This document shows positions 1 through 8,831 of a stretch of 64,000 nucleotides of DNA, one piece after another. The notes beneath the pieces were generated by a model, which was given only the letters and a program-made list of their open reading frames with translations, had not been told where the DNA came from and searched no databases. Source of the stretch: Pseudescherichia vulneris NBRC 102420 (GTDB lineage: Bacteria; Pseudomonadota; Gammaproteobacteria; Enterobacterales; Enterobacteriaceae). The DNA lies in the NCBI RefSeq assembly GCF_000759795.1, contig NZ_BBMZ01000002.1:372001-436000 (forward strand), in the 5' to 3' direction. The translations under genes were made by a program, and so were the position numbers. Each line of letters begins with the position of its first letter. The first letter of the stretch is position 1.

Positions 1-147
1 TCCTCACTGAAAGAGGGGCAGACCACCGACTGGATCAATATCAATAGCGATAACGACAATAAGCGCTGCGTGGCAAAAATCACCTTCTCTGGTCATACGG
101 TGAACTCCTCTGATATGGCAACGCTAAAAATCATCGGCGATGACTGA
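1..147 (+). CDS. yaaI: YaaI family protein (DUF2541), 3' part only
   Basis: The window opens inside this gene; the last 48 codons are visible and end in TGA at 145-147. The visible tail ([17 protein letters not shown], then [14 protein letters not shown] and a terminal IIGDD) reads as the C-terminus of E. coli YaaI, a small protein with a signal peptide in E. coli and unknown function. It lies 34 bp upstream of yaaW on the same strand, the order known from E. coli. The signal peptide and start are outside the window, so export cannot be judged here. Confidence 0.88.
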   Translation, partial: SSLKEGQTTDWININSDNDNKRCVAKITFSGHTVNSSDMATLKIIGDD

Positions 148-181
148 TCCTCGCCGCTTCTTTTATGGGACATAACACACC

Positions 182-895
182 ATGAACGTCAGATACCTAA
201 ACGACGAAGATTTGGATTTTCTTCAGCATTGCCGCGAGGATCAGCTGGCCGAGCTGACGCGTCTGCTTACCCATAACGATAAGGGAAAGGCGCGGCTGTC
301 AGGTACGCTACAGCATAACGAGTTGTTCAGAGCGATGGAGGGCCACCCCGAGCAGCACCGCTGCAACTGGCAGCTGATCGCCGGTGAGCTACAGCATTAC
401 GGTGGTGACAGCATTGCCAATAAGCTACGTGGGCACGGCAAGCTGTATCGCACCATTTTGCTGGACGTGGCGAAACGGTTAAAGCTCAAGGTAAACAAAG
501 AGAGCTCTACCTTTGAGATTGAACAGGATCTGCTGGCGCACTTCCTGCGTAACGCCTGGCAGAAGATGGATGCCGATCAGCAGCAGGCGTTTCTACAGGA
601 GGTTGAGGCAAAAGTCACTGAGCTTGAGGAGCTGCTGCCGTTGCTGCTTAAGGATCCGGCGCTGGCGAAAGGGGTTTCCCATCTGCTTGCCAGTCAGCTG
701 ACCCGCATTCTGCGTACCCATGCCGCCGTTAGCGTCATCGGTCACGGACTGGTGCGCGGCGCTGGCCTTGGCGGCCCGTTGGGCGCTGCCCTAAACGGTG
801 TGAAAGCCGTAAGCGGTAGTGCCTATCGCGTCACCATTCCCGCCGTACTGCACATTGCCTGTCTGCGACGGATAACCGCCGTGGCACAGGCGTGA
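182..895 (+). CDS. yaaW: YaaW, UPF0174/DUF3944 family protein
   Basis: A 237-residue protein, the same length as E. coli YaaW and collinear with it throughout. The function is not established; databases sometimes attach a ubiquinol-cytochrome c chaperone-like name to the family, which I would not rely on. The N-terminal third is charged and helical (NDEDLDFLQHC, GDSIANKLRGHGKLYR). The last 50 residues are rich in Gly and Ala (GHGLVRGAGLGGPLGAALNG) and could associate with membrane. There is no signal peptide. It lies between yaaI and satP as in E. coli. No strong ribosome binding site precedes the ATG. Confidence 0.9.
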   Translation: MNVRYLNDEDLDFLQHCREDQLAELTRLLTHNDKGKARLSGTLQHNELFRAMEGHPEQHRCNWQLIAGELQHYGGDSIANKLRGHGKLYRTILLDVAKRLKLKVNKESSTFEIEQDLLAHFLRNAWQKMDADQQQAFLQEVEAKVTELEELLPLLLKDPALAKGVSHLLASQLTRILRTHAAVSVIGHGLVRGAGLGGPLGAALNGVKAVSGSAYRVTIPAVLHIACLRRITAVAQA

Positions 896-972
896 TCCCC
901 CTGCCGAAAATATATTTCATTTCACCCTGTTCAGATCATAGACAGGGTGATTGCCGCTCATTATGATGCCGC

Positions 973-1001
973 GCCCCGCCACCACTCTCTGCTGGCGGGG
1001 C
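973..1001 (+). terminator. GC-rich hairpin between yaaW and satP
   Basis: Arms GCCCCGCC (973-980) and GGCGGGGC (994-1001) form an 8-bp perfect stem, followed by CTTTACTTT. A smaller dyad (CACCCTGT/ACAGGGTG) lies just upstream, near 922-950. This is a probable terminator for yaaI-yaaW transcription, although the T-tract is interrupted. Confidence 0.5.
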
Positions 1002-1042
1002 CTTTACTTTCACCATTTTTATGATGATTTTTTTGAGGATTT

Positions 1043-1609
1043 ATGGGCGACACTAAGTTGGCTAATCCGGCTCCGCTGGGCTTAATGGGCTTCGGCATGA
1101 CCACTATTCTGCTTAACCTGCACAATATTGGCATGTTCCCGCTGGATGGCGTTATCCTGGCAATGGGCATCTTCTACGGTGGCATCGCGCAAATTTTTGC
1201 CGGGCTGCTGGAATATAAAAAAGGCAATACCTTTGGCTTAACCGCCTTTACCTCTTACGGCTCCTTCTGGCTCACGCTGGTGGCGATCCTGATTATGCCC
1301 AAAATGGGTCTGGCGGATGCCGCCAACGCGCATTTCCTCGGCGTCTACCTGGGGATCTGGGGCGTGTTTACCCTGTTTATGTTCTTCGGCACGCTGAAAG
1401 GCGCGCGTATGCTGCAGTTCGTGTTCCTGAGCCTGACAGTGCTGTTTGCGCTGCTGTGCGTTGGACACCTGGCGGATAACGAAAGCATCGTGCACGTGGC
1501 AGGCTGGATTGGCCTGGTCTGCGGCGCAAGCGCAATCTATCTGGCAATGGGTGAAGTGCTAAACGAGCAGTACGGTCGCACCGTGCTGCCGATTGGCGAA
1601 AGGATCTAA
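1043..1609 (+). CDS. satP: Acetate/succinate:proton symporter SatP
   Basis: A 188-residue inner-membrane protein of the GPR1/FUN34/YaaH (AceTr) family, the same length as E. coli SatP (YaaH). The family signature NPAPLGLMGF is at residues 8-17, and six hydrophobic segments follow. In E. coli it takes up acetate and succinate with protons. The start is supported by GAGG about 6 nt upstream of the ATG. A strong hairpin terminator follows at 1617-1656. Confidence 0.95.
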   Translation: MGDTKLANPAPLGLMGFGMTTILLNLHNIGMFPLDGVILAMGIFYGGIAQIFAGLLEYKKGNTFGLTAFTSYGSFWLTLVAILIMPKMGLADAANAHFLGVYLGIWGVFTLFMFFGTLKGARMLQFVFLSLTVLFALLCVGHLADNESIVHVAGWIGLVCGASAIYLAMGEVLNEQYGRTVLPIGERI

Positions 1610-1616
1610 TCCATCT

Positions 1617-1656
1617 GATGCTCCAGCGGTTTACGCAGGAGCATCGTTCATTTTTT
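1617..1656 (+). terminator. Rho-independent terminator of satP
   Basis: Arms GATGCTCC (1617-1624) and GGAGCATC (1638-1645) form a perfect 8-bp stem with a 13-nt loop. GTTCA and six T residues follow, ending at 1656. It lies 8 nt after the satP stop, and its T-run abuts the stop codon of the convergent rpn gene. Confidence 0.8.
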
Positions 1657-2561
1657 CAGGAGAGTACCAGCGCGTCGAACGCCTCTTCGGATAAGCCGGT
1701 CAGCTGTATGATCTGTGCTCGTTCCATTCCCTGGTTCAGCATGGCCAGAGCAATGCGAATCGTGGCCTCCTGACGACCTTCAAGGACTCCTTTTCCGTGG
1801 CCTTCCTGTCTAAGTTGTTCTGCAATAGTCATTAGAATACCTTTATGTTGCGGGGCTTTGTTCGCCAGCAAACGAATCAGCGCACCATGATCTACCGTAT
1901 TTCCAGCCTGAACAAGATAGTTAATGGCAGTCCTGAGCTGCTGTCCGGTAGTGTATCCCTCCAAAAGTAGGGAAACCAAATGCTCATGAAATACCATGAG
2001 ATCCCGCGCACGAATATGCTTCTGCAAAAACTCAAGCAGCGCCACTCTGCGATGAGTCAGGATGCTATCGTCGGGAATGACCGTAACATCAACTAAGAGA
2101 AATTCTTGGGCGTAGAGCTGTTGTGCCAACGTGGGGTTTTCGAATGCATCCAGCCAGCACATCGAGAAAGGATACGGGCTTACGGCACCGTGGTAGAAAA
2201 GAATCGGGATCACCAGCGGTAATTTTTCATTCCCGGCATCCAGATGGCGTTGCATTGCGGCCAGTGCGTAACGCATAAGTCGAAAGGTCATTTGTTTGTC
2301 AGGGGTACTTTGGTGCTCCAGCAAAGCATAGACATAGCCCGCGCCATAACGGGTTTGCACTGACCAAAGCACATCGGAATGACGAGCCTGTAAGTTTTCC
2401 TCAATAAAACTGCCTGATTCAAGACGTAACGTTTTGAGATCGCAAAGCTTTAATAGGTGCTCGGGAAGATGAATTTCAAGGAAGTCACGCGCAGTTTCAG
2501 GATGGGTCAAAAATTGTTTGAACACAGCGTCGTGAGGGGCGGACGGCGAGATCCTTGCCAT
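1656..2561 (-). CDS. Rpn family recombination-promoting nuclease (PD-(D/E)XK, transposase_31)
   Basis: A 301-residue protein of the Rpn/YhgA family (PF04754), related to E. coli RpnA-E. These are DNA endonucleases reported to raise RecA-independent recombination and proposed to act in phage defence or horizontal exchange. The typical N-terminus is present (PHDAVFKQFL), as are the PD-(D/E)XK residues D63, E82 and Q84 (SDVLW and LLEHQST). The variable C-terminus is coiled-coil-like and includes RQEATIRIALAMLNQGM. The frame is open 46 codons further upstream, but I chose the ATG at 2559-2561 because AAAGGA precedes it and the family begins there. It sits between satP and the MHS transporter, where K-12 has neither gene. 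No terminal inverted repeats are visible, so it is not itself an insertion sequence. Confidence 0.87.
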   Translation of the reverse strand: MARISPSAPHDAVFKQFLTHPETARDFLEIHLPEHLLKLCDLKTLRLESGSFIEENLQARHSDVLWSVQTRYGAGYVYALLEHQSTPDKQMTFRLMRYALAAMQRHLDAGNEKLPLVIPILFYHGAVSPYPFSMCWLDAFENPTLAQQLYAQEFLLVDVTVIPDDSILTHRRVALLEFLQKHIRARDLMVFHEHLVSLLLEGYTTGQQLRTAINYLVQAGNTVDHGALIRLLANKAPQHKGILMTIAEQLRQEGHGKGVLEGRQEATIRIALAMLNQGMERAQIIQLTGLSEEAFDALVLS

Positions 2562-2673
2562 GTTTTTTCCTTTTACGTTGAGCCTGCCCGGAGTATTCAC
2601 CTCATTCTGGCGCTTGTCAGAATGAGGTGAGCACCTTGCGAAGAGGCTCGGAAAAAACGCAGCTAGCGGAAAA

Positions 2674-3987
2674 CTATAAGGATGTTTGCTTGAGTTCACC
2701 GCGCGGCAAGCTTTCTTGCGAGTTCATATCCTGCCGCAGCCAGATCCCTAATCCTAAGCCCACCAGCGCCAGCGCCAGCACGTACCAGGCGGGGGCCAGC
2801 GGAGAGACGCCCATCAGCAGGGTAACCGCAATCGGCGTCAGTCCGCCAAAGATGGCGTAAGAGACGTTGTAGGAGAAGGAGATCCCGGTAAAGCGCACCT
2901 CGGCCGGAAACGCCCGCACCATCACGTAGGGCACGGCGCCGACGACTCCCACACCCAGTCCCGCCAGGCCATAGAGCAGAGAGAGATGCTCCGGGTGCGT
3001 ACCGGCAAAGTGATAGAAGATGCCGCTGGTGCAGGCCAGCAGAATGCTGCCCACGATAAAGGTTCTGCTCGCCCCGAAGCGATCCGCTGCCAGCCCGGCC
3101 AGCAGGCAGCCAATACAGAGCATTATGGTCGCCACGCTGTTGGCCTGCAGGGTCAGGGCCGGAGCAAGTCCATACTGCTTTTGCAGCCACACCGGCGACA
3201 TCAGGATCACCACCACGATGCCGGCGGAGAGCAGCCAGGTGAGCAGCATTGAGATCGCCACCGCCTTTTTATGCTTTACCACCACCGCCTTCACCGGCAG
3301 CTCCTGGGCCAGGGCCTTACGCTGCTGCATCTCAAGGAAGATCGGCGTCTCCTGCAGCCAGCGGCGCAGGTACATCGCCACCAGGCCAAACGCACCGCCG
3401 AGCAGGAACGGAATACGCCAGCCAAATTCGTGCAGCATCTCCGGCGTCATGGTGCGGTTCACCACCGTGGCGACCACCGATCCCAGCAGGATGCCCACGG
3501 TCAGTCCCGCCGTCAGGGTACCGCAGGCGATACCGATCCGGCGGGCAGGCACGTGCTCAGCAACAAAGACCCATGCGCCCGGCACCTCGCCGCCAATCGC
3601 TGCGCCCTGTAAAAGACGCATCAGCAGCAGAAGCAGCGGCGCGGCAATGCCGATAGAGGCGTAGGTGGGCAGCAGGCCAATCGCCAGGGTGGGCACCGCC
3701 ATCAGCAGAATACTCAGGGTAAACATCTTCTTACGCCCGACCAGATCGCCAAAGTGCGCCATGATTATGCCGCCCAGCGGCCGCGCCAGATAGCCTGCGG
3801 CAAAGATACCGAAGGTCTGAACCTGACGCAGCCACTCGGGAATATCCGCCGGGAAGAATAGCGCGCCGACGACGGCAGCAAAGAAGACGAAAATGATGAA
3901 ATCGTAAAACTCCAGCGCGCCGCCAAGGGCAGCGAGCGAGAGCGTTTTATAATCCTGGCGATTCAGTGGGCGGGCGTTTTCAGACAT
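2674..3987 (-). CDS. MHS-family MFS transporter (metabolite:H+ symporter)
   Basis: A 437-residue, 12-helix major facilitator of the metabolite:H+ symporter subfamily (ProP/ShiA/KgtP type). Signs are the GGALEFYDFIIFVFF first helix (residues 22-36), loop motif A GDLVGRKK (80-87), and GGEVPGAWVF in helix 5. Relatives carry organic acids, betaines or shikimate with protons; the substrate cannot be read from the sequence. It is absent between satP and mog in E. coli K-12. The start ATG at 3985-3987 fits the family N-terminus. Confidence 0.88.
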   Translation of the reverse strand: MSENARPLNRQDYKTLSLAALGGALEFYDFIIFVFFAAVVGALFFPADIPEWLRQVQTFGIFAAGYLARPLGGIIMAHFGDLVGRKKMFTLSILLMAVPTLAIGLLPTYASIGIAAPLLLLLMRLLQGAAIGGEVPGAWVFVAEHVPARRIGIACGTLTAGLTVGILLGSVVATVVNRTMTPEMLHEFGWRIPFLLGGAFGLVAMYLRRWLQETPIFLEMQQRKALAQELPVKAVVVKHKKAVAISMLLTWLLSAGIVVVILMSPVWLQKQYGLAPALTLQANSVATIMLCIGCLLAGLAADRFGASRTFIVGSILLACTSGIFYHFAGTHPEHLSLLYGLAGLGVGVVGAVPYVMVRAFPAEVRFTGISFSYNVSYAIFGGLTPIAVTLLMGVSPLAPAWYVLALALVGLGLGIWLRQDMNSQESLPRGELKQTSL

Positions 3988-4126
3988 AGCGAACCCTGTG
4001 CAAAGAGGGGTGGATGATTTTATTATTTACGGCATATGTAAACTTAAAATTACTATACCGTAAAAAAATCAGCACGCCACTCTCTCCCTCTCCTATTGCA
4101 CAGCTTATGCCAGAAAAGCCGCTTAT

Positions 4127-4714
4127 TTAGGAGATTGTTTCGCGTCGAGCGCTCTTAGGCCGAAAAGCTGCTACCACCTCGGGATGGGTTTCCACATAGG
4201 GCCCCTCCAGAAGCTGTAAACAATAAGGTACACTGGCAAAGATACCTGGCACAACGACTTTCCCGTCAGGCTCTTTAACACCTTCCAGCGTCTCCTGGAT
4301 CGATTTCGGCTGGCCGGGAAGATTAAGGATCAGCGCCTGCTTGCGGATCACGCCCACCTGACGCGACAGGATCGCGGTAGGGACAAAGTGGAGACTGATC
4401 TGCCGCATCTGTTCGCCAAAGCCGGGCATCTGGCGATCGGCAACGGCCAGCGTCGCATCGGGCGTTACGTCGCGGCGCGCGGGGCCCGTGCCGCCGGTGG
4501 TCAGGACCAGGTGGCAGCTCATCTCATCCACCAGCTCGCACAGCGTCTGCTCGATGATCGCCTGCTCGTCCGGAATAAGACGGGTTTCAATCGTAAAGGG
4601 GGTGGCGAGGGCGGAGGCCAGCCAGGCTTCGAGGGCAGGAATACCCTTATCCTGATAGACCCCGTTAGAAGCGCGGTCAGAGACAGAGACTAAGCCGATG
4701 CGTAACGTATTCAT
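4127..4714 (-). CDS. mog: Molybdopterin adenylyltransferase MogA
   Basis: A 195-residue cytosolic enzyme, identical in length to E. coli Mog. It adenylylates molybdopterin (MPT + ATP to MPT-AMP) before MoeA inserts molybdate, in molybdenum cofactor synthesis. The MoCF signature TTGGTGPARRDVTPDA is at residues 72-87, and the active-site acids D49 and D82 are present. The open frame extends 33 codons upstream, but the ATG at 4712-4714 gives the family N-terminus MNTLRIGLVSVSDR. It lies 108 bp downstream of talB on the same strand, as in E. coli. Confidence 0.95.
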   Translation of the reverse strand: MNTLRIGLVSVSDRASNGVYQDKGIPALEAWLASALATPFTIETRLIPDEQAIIEQTLCELVDEMSCHLVLTTGGTGPARRDVTPDATLAVADRQMPGFGEQMRQISLHFVPTAILSRQVGVIRKQALILNLPGQPKSIQETLEGVKEPDGKVVVPGIFASVPYCLQLLEGPYVETHPEVVAAFRPKSARRETIS

Positions 4715-4822
4715 AGTATTTCCGTTCAAACAATATCGATACGGGAATGATACACGCAGAGGGGAACAACAGACAGGATCGAAAAGCAGGAGCGTGACCG
4801 GAGACCCGGCCACGCAGCAGGA

Positions 4823-5776
4823 TTACAGCAGATCGCCGATCATGGTTTCCAGTTTACCCTGGTCCACGGCAAACTTGCGGATACCGTCCGCCAGTTTGTC
4901 TACCGCCATCGGATCCTGGTTGTGTTCCCACAGGAACTCGGCTTCGGTGATGCGTTCCGGACGCGCTTTCACTTCACCGCTGAAGGAGAGCTTACGCTCA
5001 ATCGTACCTTCGCTCTCTGCCAGCTCTTTCAGCAGCGCAGGGGCGATGGTCAGACGGTCACAGCCTGCCAGCTCAATGATTTCGCCAACGTTACGGAAGC
5101 TTGCGCCCATGACCACGGTCTCATAGCCGTGCTGCTTGTAGTATTCGTAGATTTCGGTAACGGAGACCACGCCCGGATCTTCTGCCGGAGCGTACTCTTT
5201 CTTGTCGGTATTGGATTTGTACCAGTCAAGAATACGGCCTACGAACGGCGAAATCAGGAACACGCCCGCTTCAGCACAGGCACGCGCCTGAGCGAAGGAG
5301 AACAGCAGGGTCAGGTTACAGTTGATGCCCTCTTTCTCCAGCTGCTCAGCGGCACGAATGCCCTGCCAGGTGGAGGCCAGCTTGATCAGGATGCGATCGT
5401 TGCTGATGCCCGCGTCGTTGTAGAGCTTGATCAGACGCTTGGCTTTGGCAATGGAGCCTTCGGTGTCATAGGAGAGACGCGCGTCTACTTCAGTAGAGAT
5501 ACGGCCCGGCACCAGTTTCAGGATCTCCAGACCGATGTTCACGGCCAGCTTGTCAGAGGCGTCAACGATCTGCTGCGCGCGGTCGCTGCTCTGGCTTTTC
5601 GCCCAGCTTACGGCATCGTCAATCAGCTTGCGGTATTCAGGGATCTGGGCTGCGTTAAGGATCAGAGAAGGGTTGGTTGTAGCATCCTGCGGCTGATACA
5701 GCTTCATTGCCGCGATATCTCCGGTGTCGGCCACCACGGTGGTGAACTGACGCAGGGAGGTCAATTTATCCGTCAT
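4823..5776 (-). CDS. talB: Transaldolase B
   Basis: A 317-residue cytosolic TIM-barrel enzyme of the non-oxidative pentose phosphate pathway. It transfers dihydroxyacetone between sedoheptulose-7-P and glyceraldehyde-3-P. The Schiff-base lysine K132 (ILIKLAST) and catalytic D17 and E96 are all present. Length matches E. coli TalB exactly. The ATG at 5774-5776 is chosen over a longer frame because it gives the conserved [10 protein letters not shown] start and AAAGAGAAAC lies upstream. It is divergent from yaaJ. Confidence 0.97.
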   Translation of the reverse strand: MTDKLTSLRQFTTVVADTGDIAAMKLYQPQDATTNPSLILNAAQIPEYRKLIDDAVSWAKSQSSDRAQQIVDASDKLAVNIGLEILKLVPGRISTEVDARLSYDTEGSIAKAKRLIKLYNDAGISNDRILIKLASTWQGIRAAEQLEKEGINCNLTLLFSFAQARACAEAGVFLISPFVGRILDWYKSNTDKKEYAPAEDPGVVSVTEIYEYYKQHGYETVVMGASFRNVGEIIELAGCDRLTIAPALLKELAESEGTIERKLSFSGEVKARPERITEAEFLWEHNQDPMAVDKLADGIRKFAVDQGKLETMIGDLL

Positions 5777-5969
5777 AATCGTGTTTCTCTTTAAACAGCT
5801 TGTTAGGGGGATGTAACCGGTCTTCCCTGATGATATCACGCCGCACTGTCAGCGCAACCGCAGACAGTGCCCTATCCTGGAGTATGGTAGACTCAATCAA
5901 CGACGCGTTGCGCCGCCGCAAATTGGCAGCGTTTACACTGGCCGATCGGCATGAACAAGAGGAATGTGA

Positions 5970-7397
5970 ATGCCAGACTTTTTCCTGTTTATCAACGAAA
6001 TACTCTGGGACTCGGTGATGATCTATCTGCTTATCGGAGCAGGGATCTGGTTTACCGTGCGCAGTGGATTTATTCAATTCCGCTACCTGCGCCACGTCGG
6101 CAAGAGTTTGAAAAATAGCGTGACGCCCCAGCCGGGCGGGCTGACCTCATTTCAGGCGCTCTGCACCAGCCTCGCGGCGCGCGCTGGCAACGGCAACCTG
6201 ATGGGCGTGGCGCTGGCTATTTCCGCCGGTGGACCGGGTGCGGTGTTCTGGATGTGGGTCTCTGCGCTGATCGGGATGGCAACTACCTTTGCCGAATGTG
6301 CGCTGGCGCAGCTCTATAAAGATCGTGACGAACATAACCAGTTTCGCGGCGGCCCCGCCTGGTACATTACCCGTGGCCTGGGCATGCGCTGGTTGGGCAT
6401 TATATTCGCCCTCTTTCTGCTGGTTTATGGGCTGATTTTCAATACCGTCCAGTCCAACACGGTGGCCCACGCCCTACGCTACGCCTGGGAGATACCCGAG
6501 CTGCTCAGCGGTGTGCTTTTAGCTGCCGCCGCGCTGCTGGCGATACGGCTCGGCATTCGCGGTGTTGCCCGCATCATGCAGTGGCTGGTCCCGGCTATGA
6601 TTCTCGTGTGGGTACTTGCCAGCCTGCTGATCGGTGCCTGGCATGTTGATCAGCTGCCCGGCATCATCAACGCTATCTTCCGCGGCGCCTTCGGCTGGCA
6701 CGAAGCTGCGGCAGGCGCGCTCGGCTATACCGTCAGCCAGGCCCTGACCAGCGGCTTTCAACGTGGCATCCTGTCGAACGAGGCGGGAATGGGCACCACG
6801 CCTAACGCTGCGGCCGCAGCGGCATCCTGGCCTCCCCATCCGGCCGCGCAGGGGATTGTGCAGATGATCGGCGTCTTTACCGATACCCTTATCGTCTGTA
6901 CCGCCAGCGCGCTCATTGTCCTGCTGGCTAACGAGTCAGCAGCGGACACGCCCCTCAACGGCATTGAGCTGGTGCAGCAGGCGATGGTCTCTCTGACCGG
7001 CAGCTGGGCCGCCGGGTTCGTCGCGGTCATTACCGCTCTGTTTGCCTTTACCACCATCGTGGTGAACTACATCTATGCCGAAAATAACCTGATATTTTTG
7101 CGCCTGCACAGCAAGCGCAACCTCTGGCTGATGCGCGGCGGCACGCTGCTGATGGTGATAACCGGATCGCTGCTGAGCCTGCCGATGGTCTGGCAGATGG
7201 CGGACGTGATGATGGCGCTAATAGCGATTGTTAACCTCAGCGCCATCCTGCTGCTGTCGCCGGTGGTGCGGATTATCGCCAATGACTACCTGCGCCAGCG
7301 CAGGCTGGGCATACGGCCGGTGTTTAATCCCCAGCGCTACCCGGAGATCCAACGCCAGCTGGCTCCCGGCGCGTGGGACAATCTGCCGGACCGCTAG
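5970..7397 (+). CDS. yaaJ: Sodium/alanine symporter family protein YaaJ
   Basis: A 475-residue inner-membrane protein of the alanine or glycine:cation symporter (AGCS) family, with about 10 helices. The family signature GGPGAVFWMWV is near residues 88-98, preceded by SLAARAGNGNLMGVA. By family it would import alanine or glycine with Na+; the E. coli protein is little characterised. It is divergent from talB, with about 190 bp of shared upstream DNA. A GAGGAA ribosome binding site precedes the ATG. Confidence 0.92.
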   Translation: MPDFFLFINEILWDSVMIYLLIGAGIWFTVRSGFIQFRYLRHVGKSLKNSVTPQPGGLTSFQALCTSLAARAGNGNLMGVALAISAGGPGAVFWMWVSALIGMATTFAECALAQLYKDRDEHNQFRGGPAWYITRGLGMRWLGIIFALFLLVYGLIFNTVQSNTVAHALRYAWEIPELLSGVLLAAAALLAIRLGIRGVARIMQWLVPAMILVWVLASLLIGAWHVDQLPGIINAIFRGAFGWHEAAAGALGYTVSQALTSGFQRGILSNEAGMGTTPNAAAAAASWPPHPAAQGIVQMIGVFTDTLIVCTASALIVLLANESAADTPLNGIELVQQAMVSLTGSWAAGFVAVITALFAFTTIVVNYIYAENNLIFLRLHSKRNLWLMRGGTLLMVITGSLLSLPMVWQMADVMMALIAIVNLSAILLLSPVVRIIANDYLRQRRLGIRPVFNPQRYPEIQRQLAPGAWDNLPDR

Positions 7398-7490
7398 GCG
7401 AGCAATCGCAACTATCGATCAACGCAGGCGCTTTTTTTGCTAAAGTCCGTTTTTTGCGCCAGTCTGCGCATATTTCCCTGAGGAGTGGAC

Positions 7491-8264
7491 ATGCTGATTC
7501 TGATCTCACCGGCCAAGACGCTGGATTACCAAAGCCCGCTGGCCACCCAGCGCTATACGCAGCCGGTGCTGCTGGATCACGCCCAACAGCTGATTGACGT
7601 TGCCCGCCAGCTCTCCGCACCGCAAATCAAGACCCTAATGGGCATCAGCGATAAGCTGGCCGATCTCAATGCCACCCGTTTTCACGACTGGCAGCCGGAC
7701 TTTACTCCCGACAACGCCCGTCAGGCTATCCTCGCCTTTAAGGGCGATGTCTATGCCGGTATGCAGGCTGAGACCTTCAGCGACGACGATTTTACCTTTG
7801 CCCAGCAGCATCTGCGGATGCTTTCAGGCCTCTACGGCGTGCTGCGCCCGCTCGATCTGATGCAGCCCTACCGTCTGGAGATGGGCATTCGCCTGCAGAA
7901 CCCGAAAGGCGGCGACCTGTATCAGTTCTGGGGAGAGACCATCACCCACACGCTCAACGAGGCGCTGGCGGCGCAGGGTGATAACATTATCGTTAATCTG
8001 GCGTCGGATGAGTACTTCCGGGCGGTGAAGCCGAAACAGCTTGCTGGCGAGATCGTAAAACCGGTATTCCTCGATGAGAAAAACGGTGTCTTTAAGGTAA
8101 TTAGCTTCTATGCCAAGAAAGCGCGCGGGCTGATGAGCCGCTACATCATTGAAAACCGCCTGACGACGCCGGAGCAGCTCAAGGCGTTTGACGTGGATGG
8201 CTACGTCTTTGATGAAGAGATGTCGAAAAAGAACGAGCTGGTCTTTAAGCGTAGCGAACGTTAA
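7491..8264 (+). CDS. yaaA: Peroxide stress protein YaaA (UPF0246)
   Basis: A 257-residue cytosolic protein close to E. coli YaaA (258 aa). In E. coli it is induced by OxyR and limits unincorporated iron, and so Fenton damage, during H2O2 stress; the E. coli fold binds DNA. The conserved N-terminus [16 protein letters not shown] is present. I chose the ATG at 7491, which has AGGAG at 7481-7485, rather than the GTG six bases upstream. It is convergent with yaaX, 43 bp away. Confidence 0.94.
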   Translation: MLILISPAKTLDYQSPLATQRYTQPVLLDHAQQLIDVARQLSAPQIKTLMGISDKLADLNATRFHDWQPDFTPDNARQAILAFKGDVYAGMQAETFSDDDFTFAQQHLRMLSGLYGVLRPLDLMQPYRLEMGIRLQNPKGGDLYQFWGETITHTLNEALAAQGDNIIVNLASDEYFRAVKPKQLAGEIVKPVFLDEKNGVFKVISFYAKKARGLMSRYIIENRLTTPEQLKAFDVDGYVFDEEMSKKNELVFKRSER

Positions 8265-8307
8265 AAGCCGCGCCGCGAGCGCCAGGTGGCCCGCGACGCG
8301 GCCGTGA

Positions 8308-8604
8308 TTAGTGGTGATGACGGTCCGGGCCGTGGCCGCGATGATGGCCGTTGTCGTGATGATCAAAGTCACGACGGTCCGGCCCATGCGGCTGCCAGCG
8401 GTTTTCGCGCCACTCGTAATGTTTTTTCCAGTAGCCGTGGTCACGCCAGTGGCCGCCGTCCCAGTAGTTGCCGCTGTTGTCGCGATCGCCAATCTGCAGT
8501 TTCACCGACGGCAGCAGGGTGAGTTCGGCCGCCTGGGCCGCCATTGGAGCAACGGCCAGCATAGAGAGGGCGAGGATCAGAGGTTTTAAAATAGGCTTCA
8601 ACAT
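8308..8604 (-). CDS. yaaX: YaaX, exported DUF2502 protein
   Basis: A 98-residue small protein of the DUF2502 family (YaaX/YpeC). The N-terminal signal peptide ends at MAAQA|AE, near residue 25. The mature part has the family core [12 protein letters not shown] and [19 protein letters not shown], then a His/Asp/Arg-rich tail ([17 protein letters not shown]) that could bind metal. The function is unknown. The start at 8602-8604 follows a very good AAGGAGT. It lies beyond thrC on the same strand as the thr operon, as in E. coli. Confidence 0.9.
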   Translation of the reverse strand: MLKPILKPLILALSMLAVAPMAAQAAELTLLPSVKLQIGDRDNSGNYWDGGHWRDHGYWKKHYEWRENRWQPHGPDRRDFDHHDNGHHRGHGPDRHHH

Positions 8605-8774
8605 GGGTAACTCCTTACTTCTTTTTTGGCCCGTTACGGGTTGATGTAAAGAGATTACGCAATCTGTTACCGCGTTGTTATTCTCTGCAATCCTAATCTG
8701 TAAGTGACCGCATTTATTGGGAATTTCTACTTTTTCTCTGCCATATTCCTGCACATTTTCTTCATATTTGGGCG

Positions 8775-8810
8775 TAAAAAAAGCCCGGTGGCGACGATGC
8801 CTTACCGGGC
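8775..8810 (-). terminator. thr operon terminator built on a REP palindrome
   Basis: Read on the minus strand, arms GCCCGGT and ACCGGGC (8804-8810 and 8783-8789) flank a REP-like core and are followed by a T-run (8775-8782). It lies about 20 bp past the thrC stop. The hairpin doubles as a REP unit, since GGCCTAC abuts it at 8809-8814. Confidence 0.8.
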
Positions 8811-8831
8811 CTACAGAGACAACAACAATCT

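Noticed and set aside
1656-2699. Insertion sequence around the Rpn gene
   Set aside because: Despite the transposase_31 name, no terminal inverted repeats or target duplications can be seen on either side, and the family is a nuclease without transposon ends.
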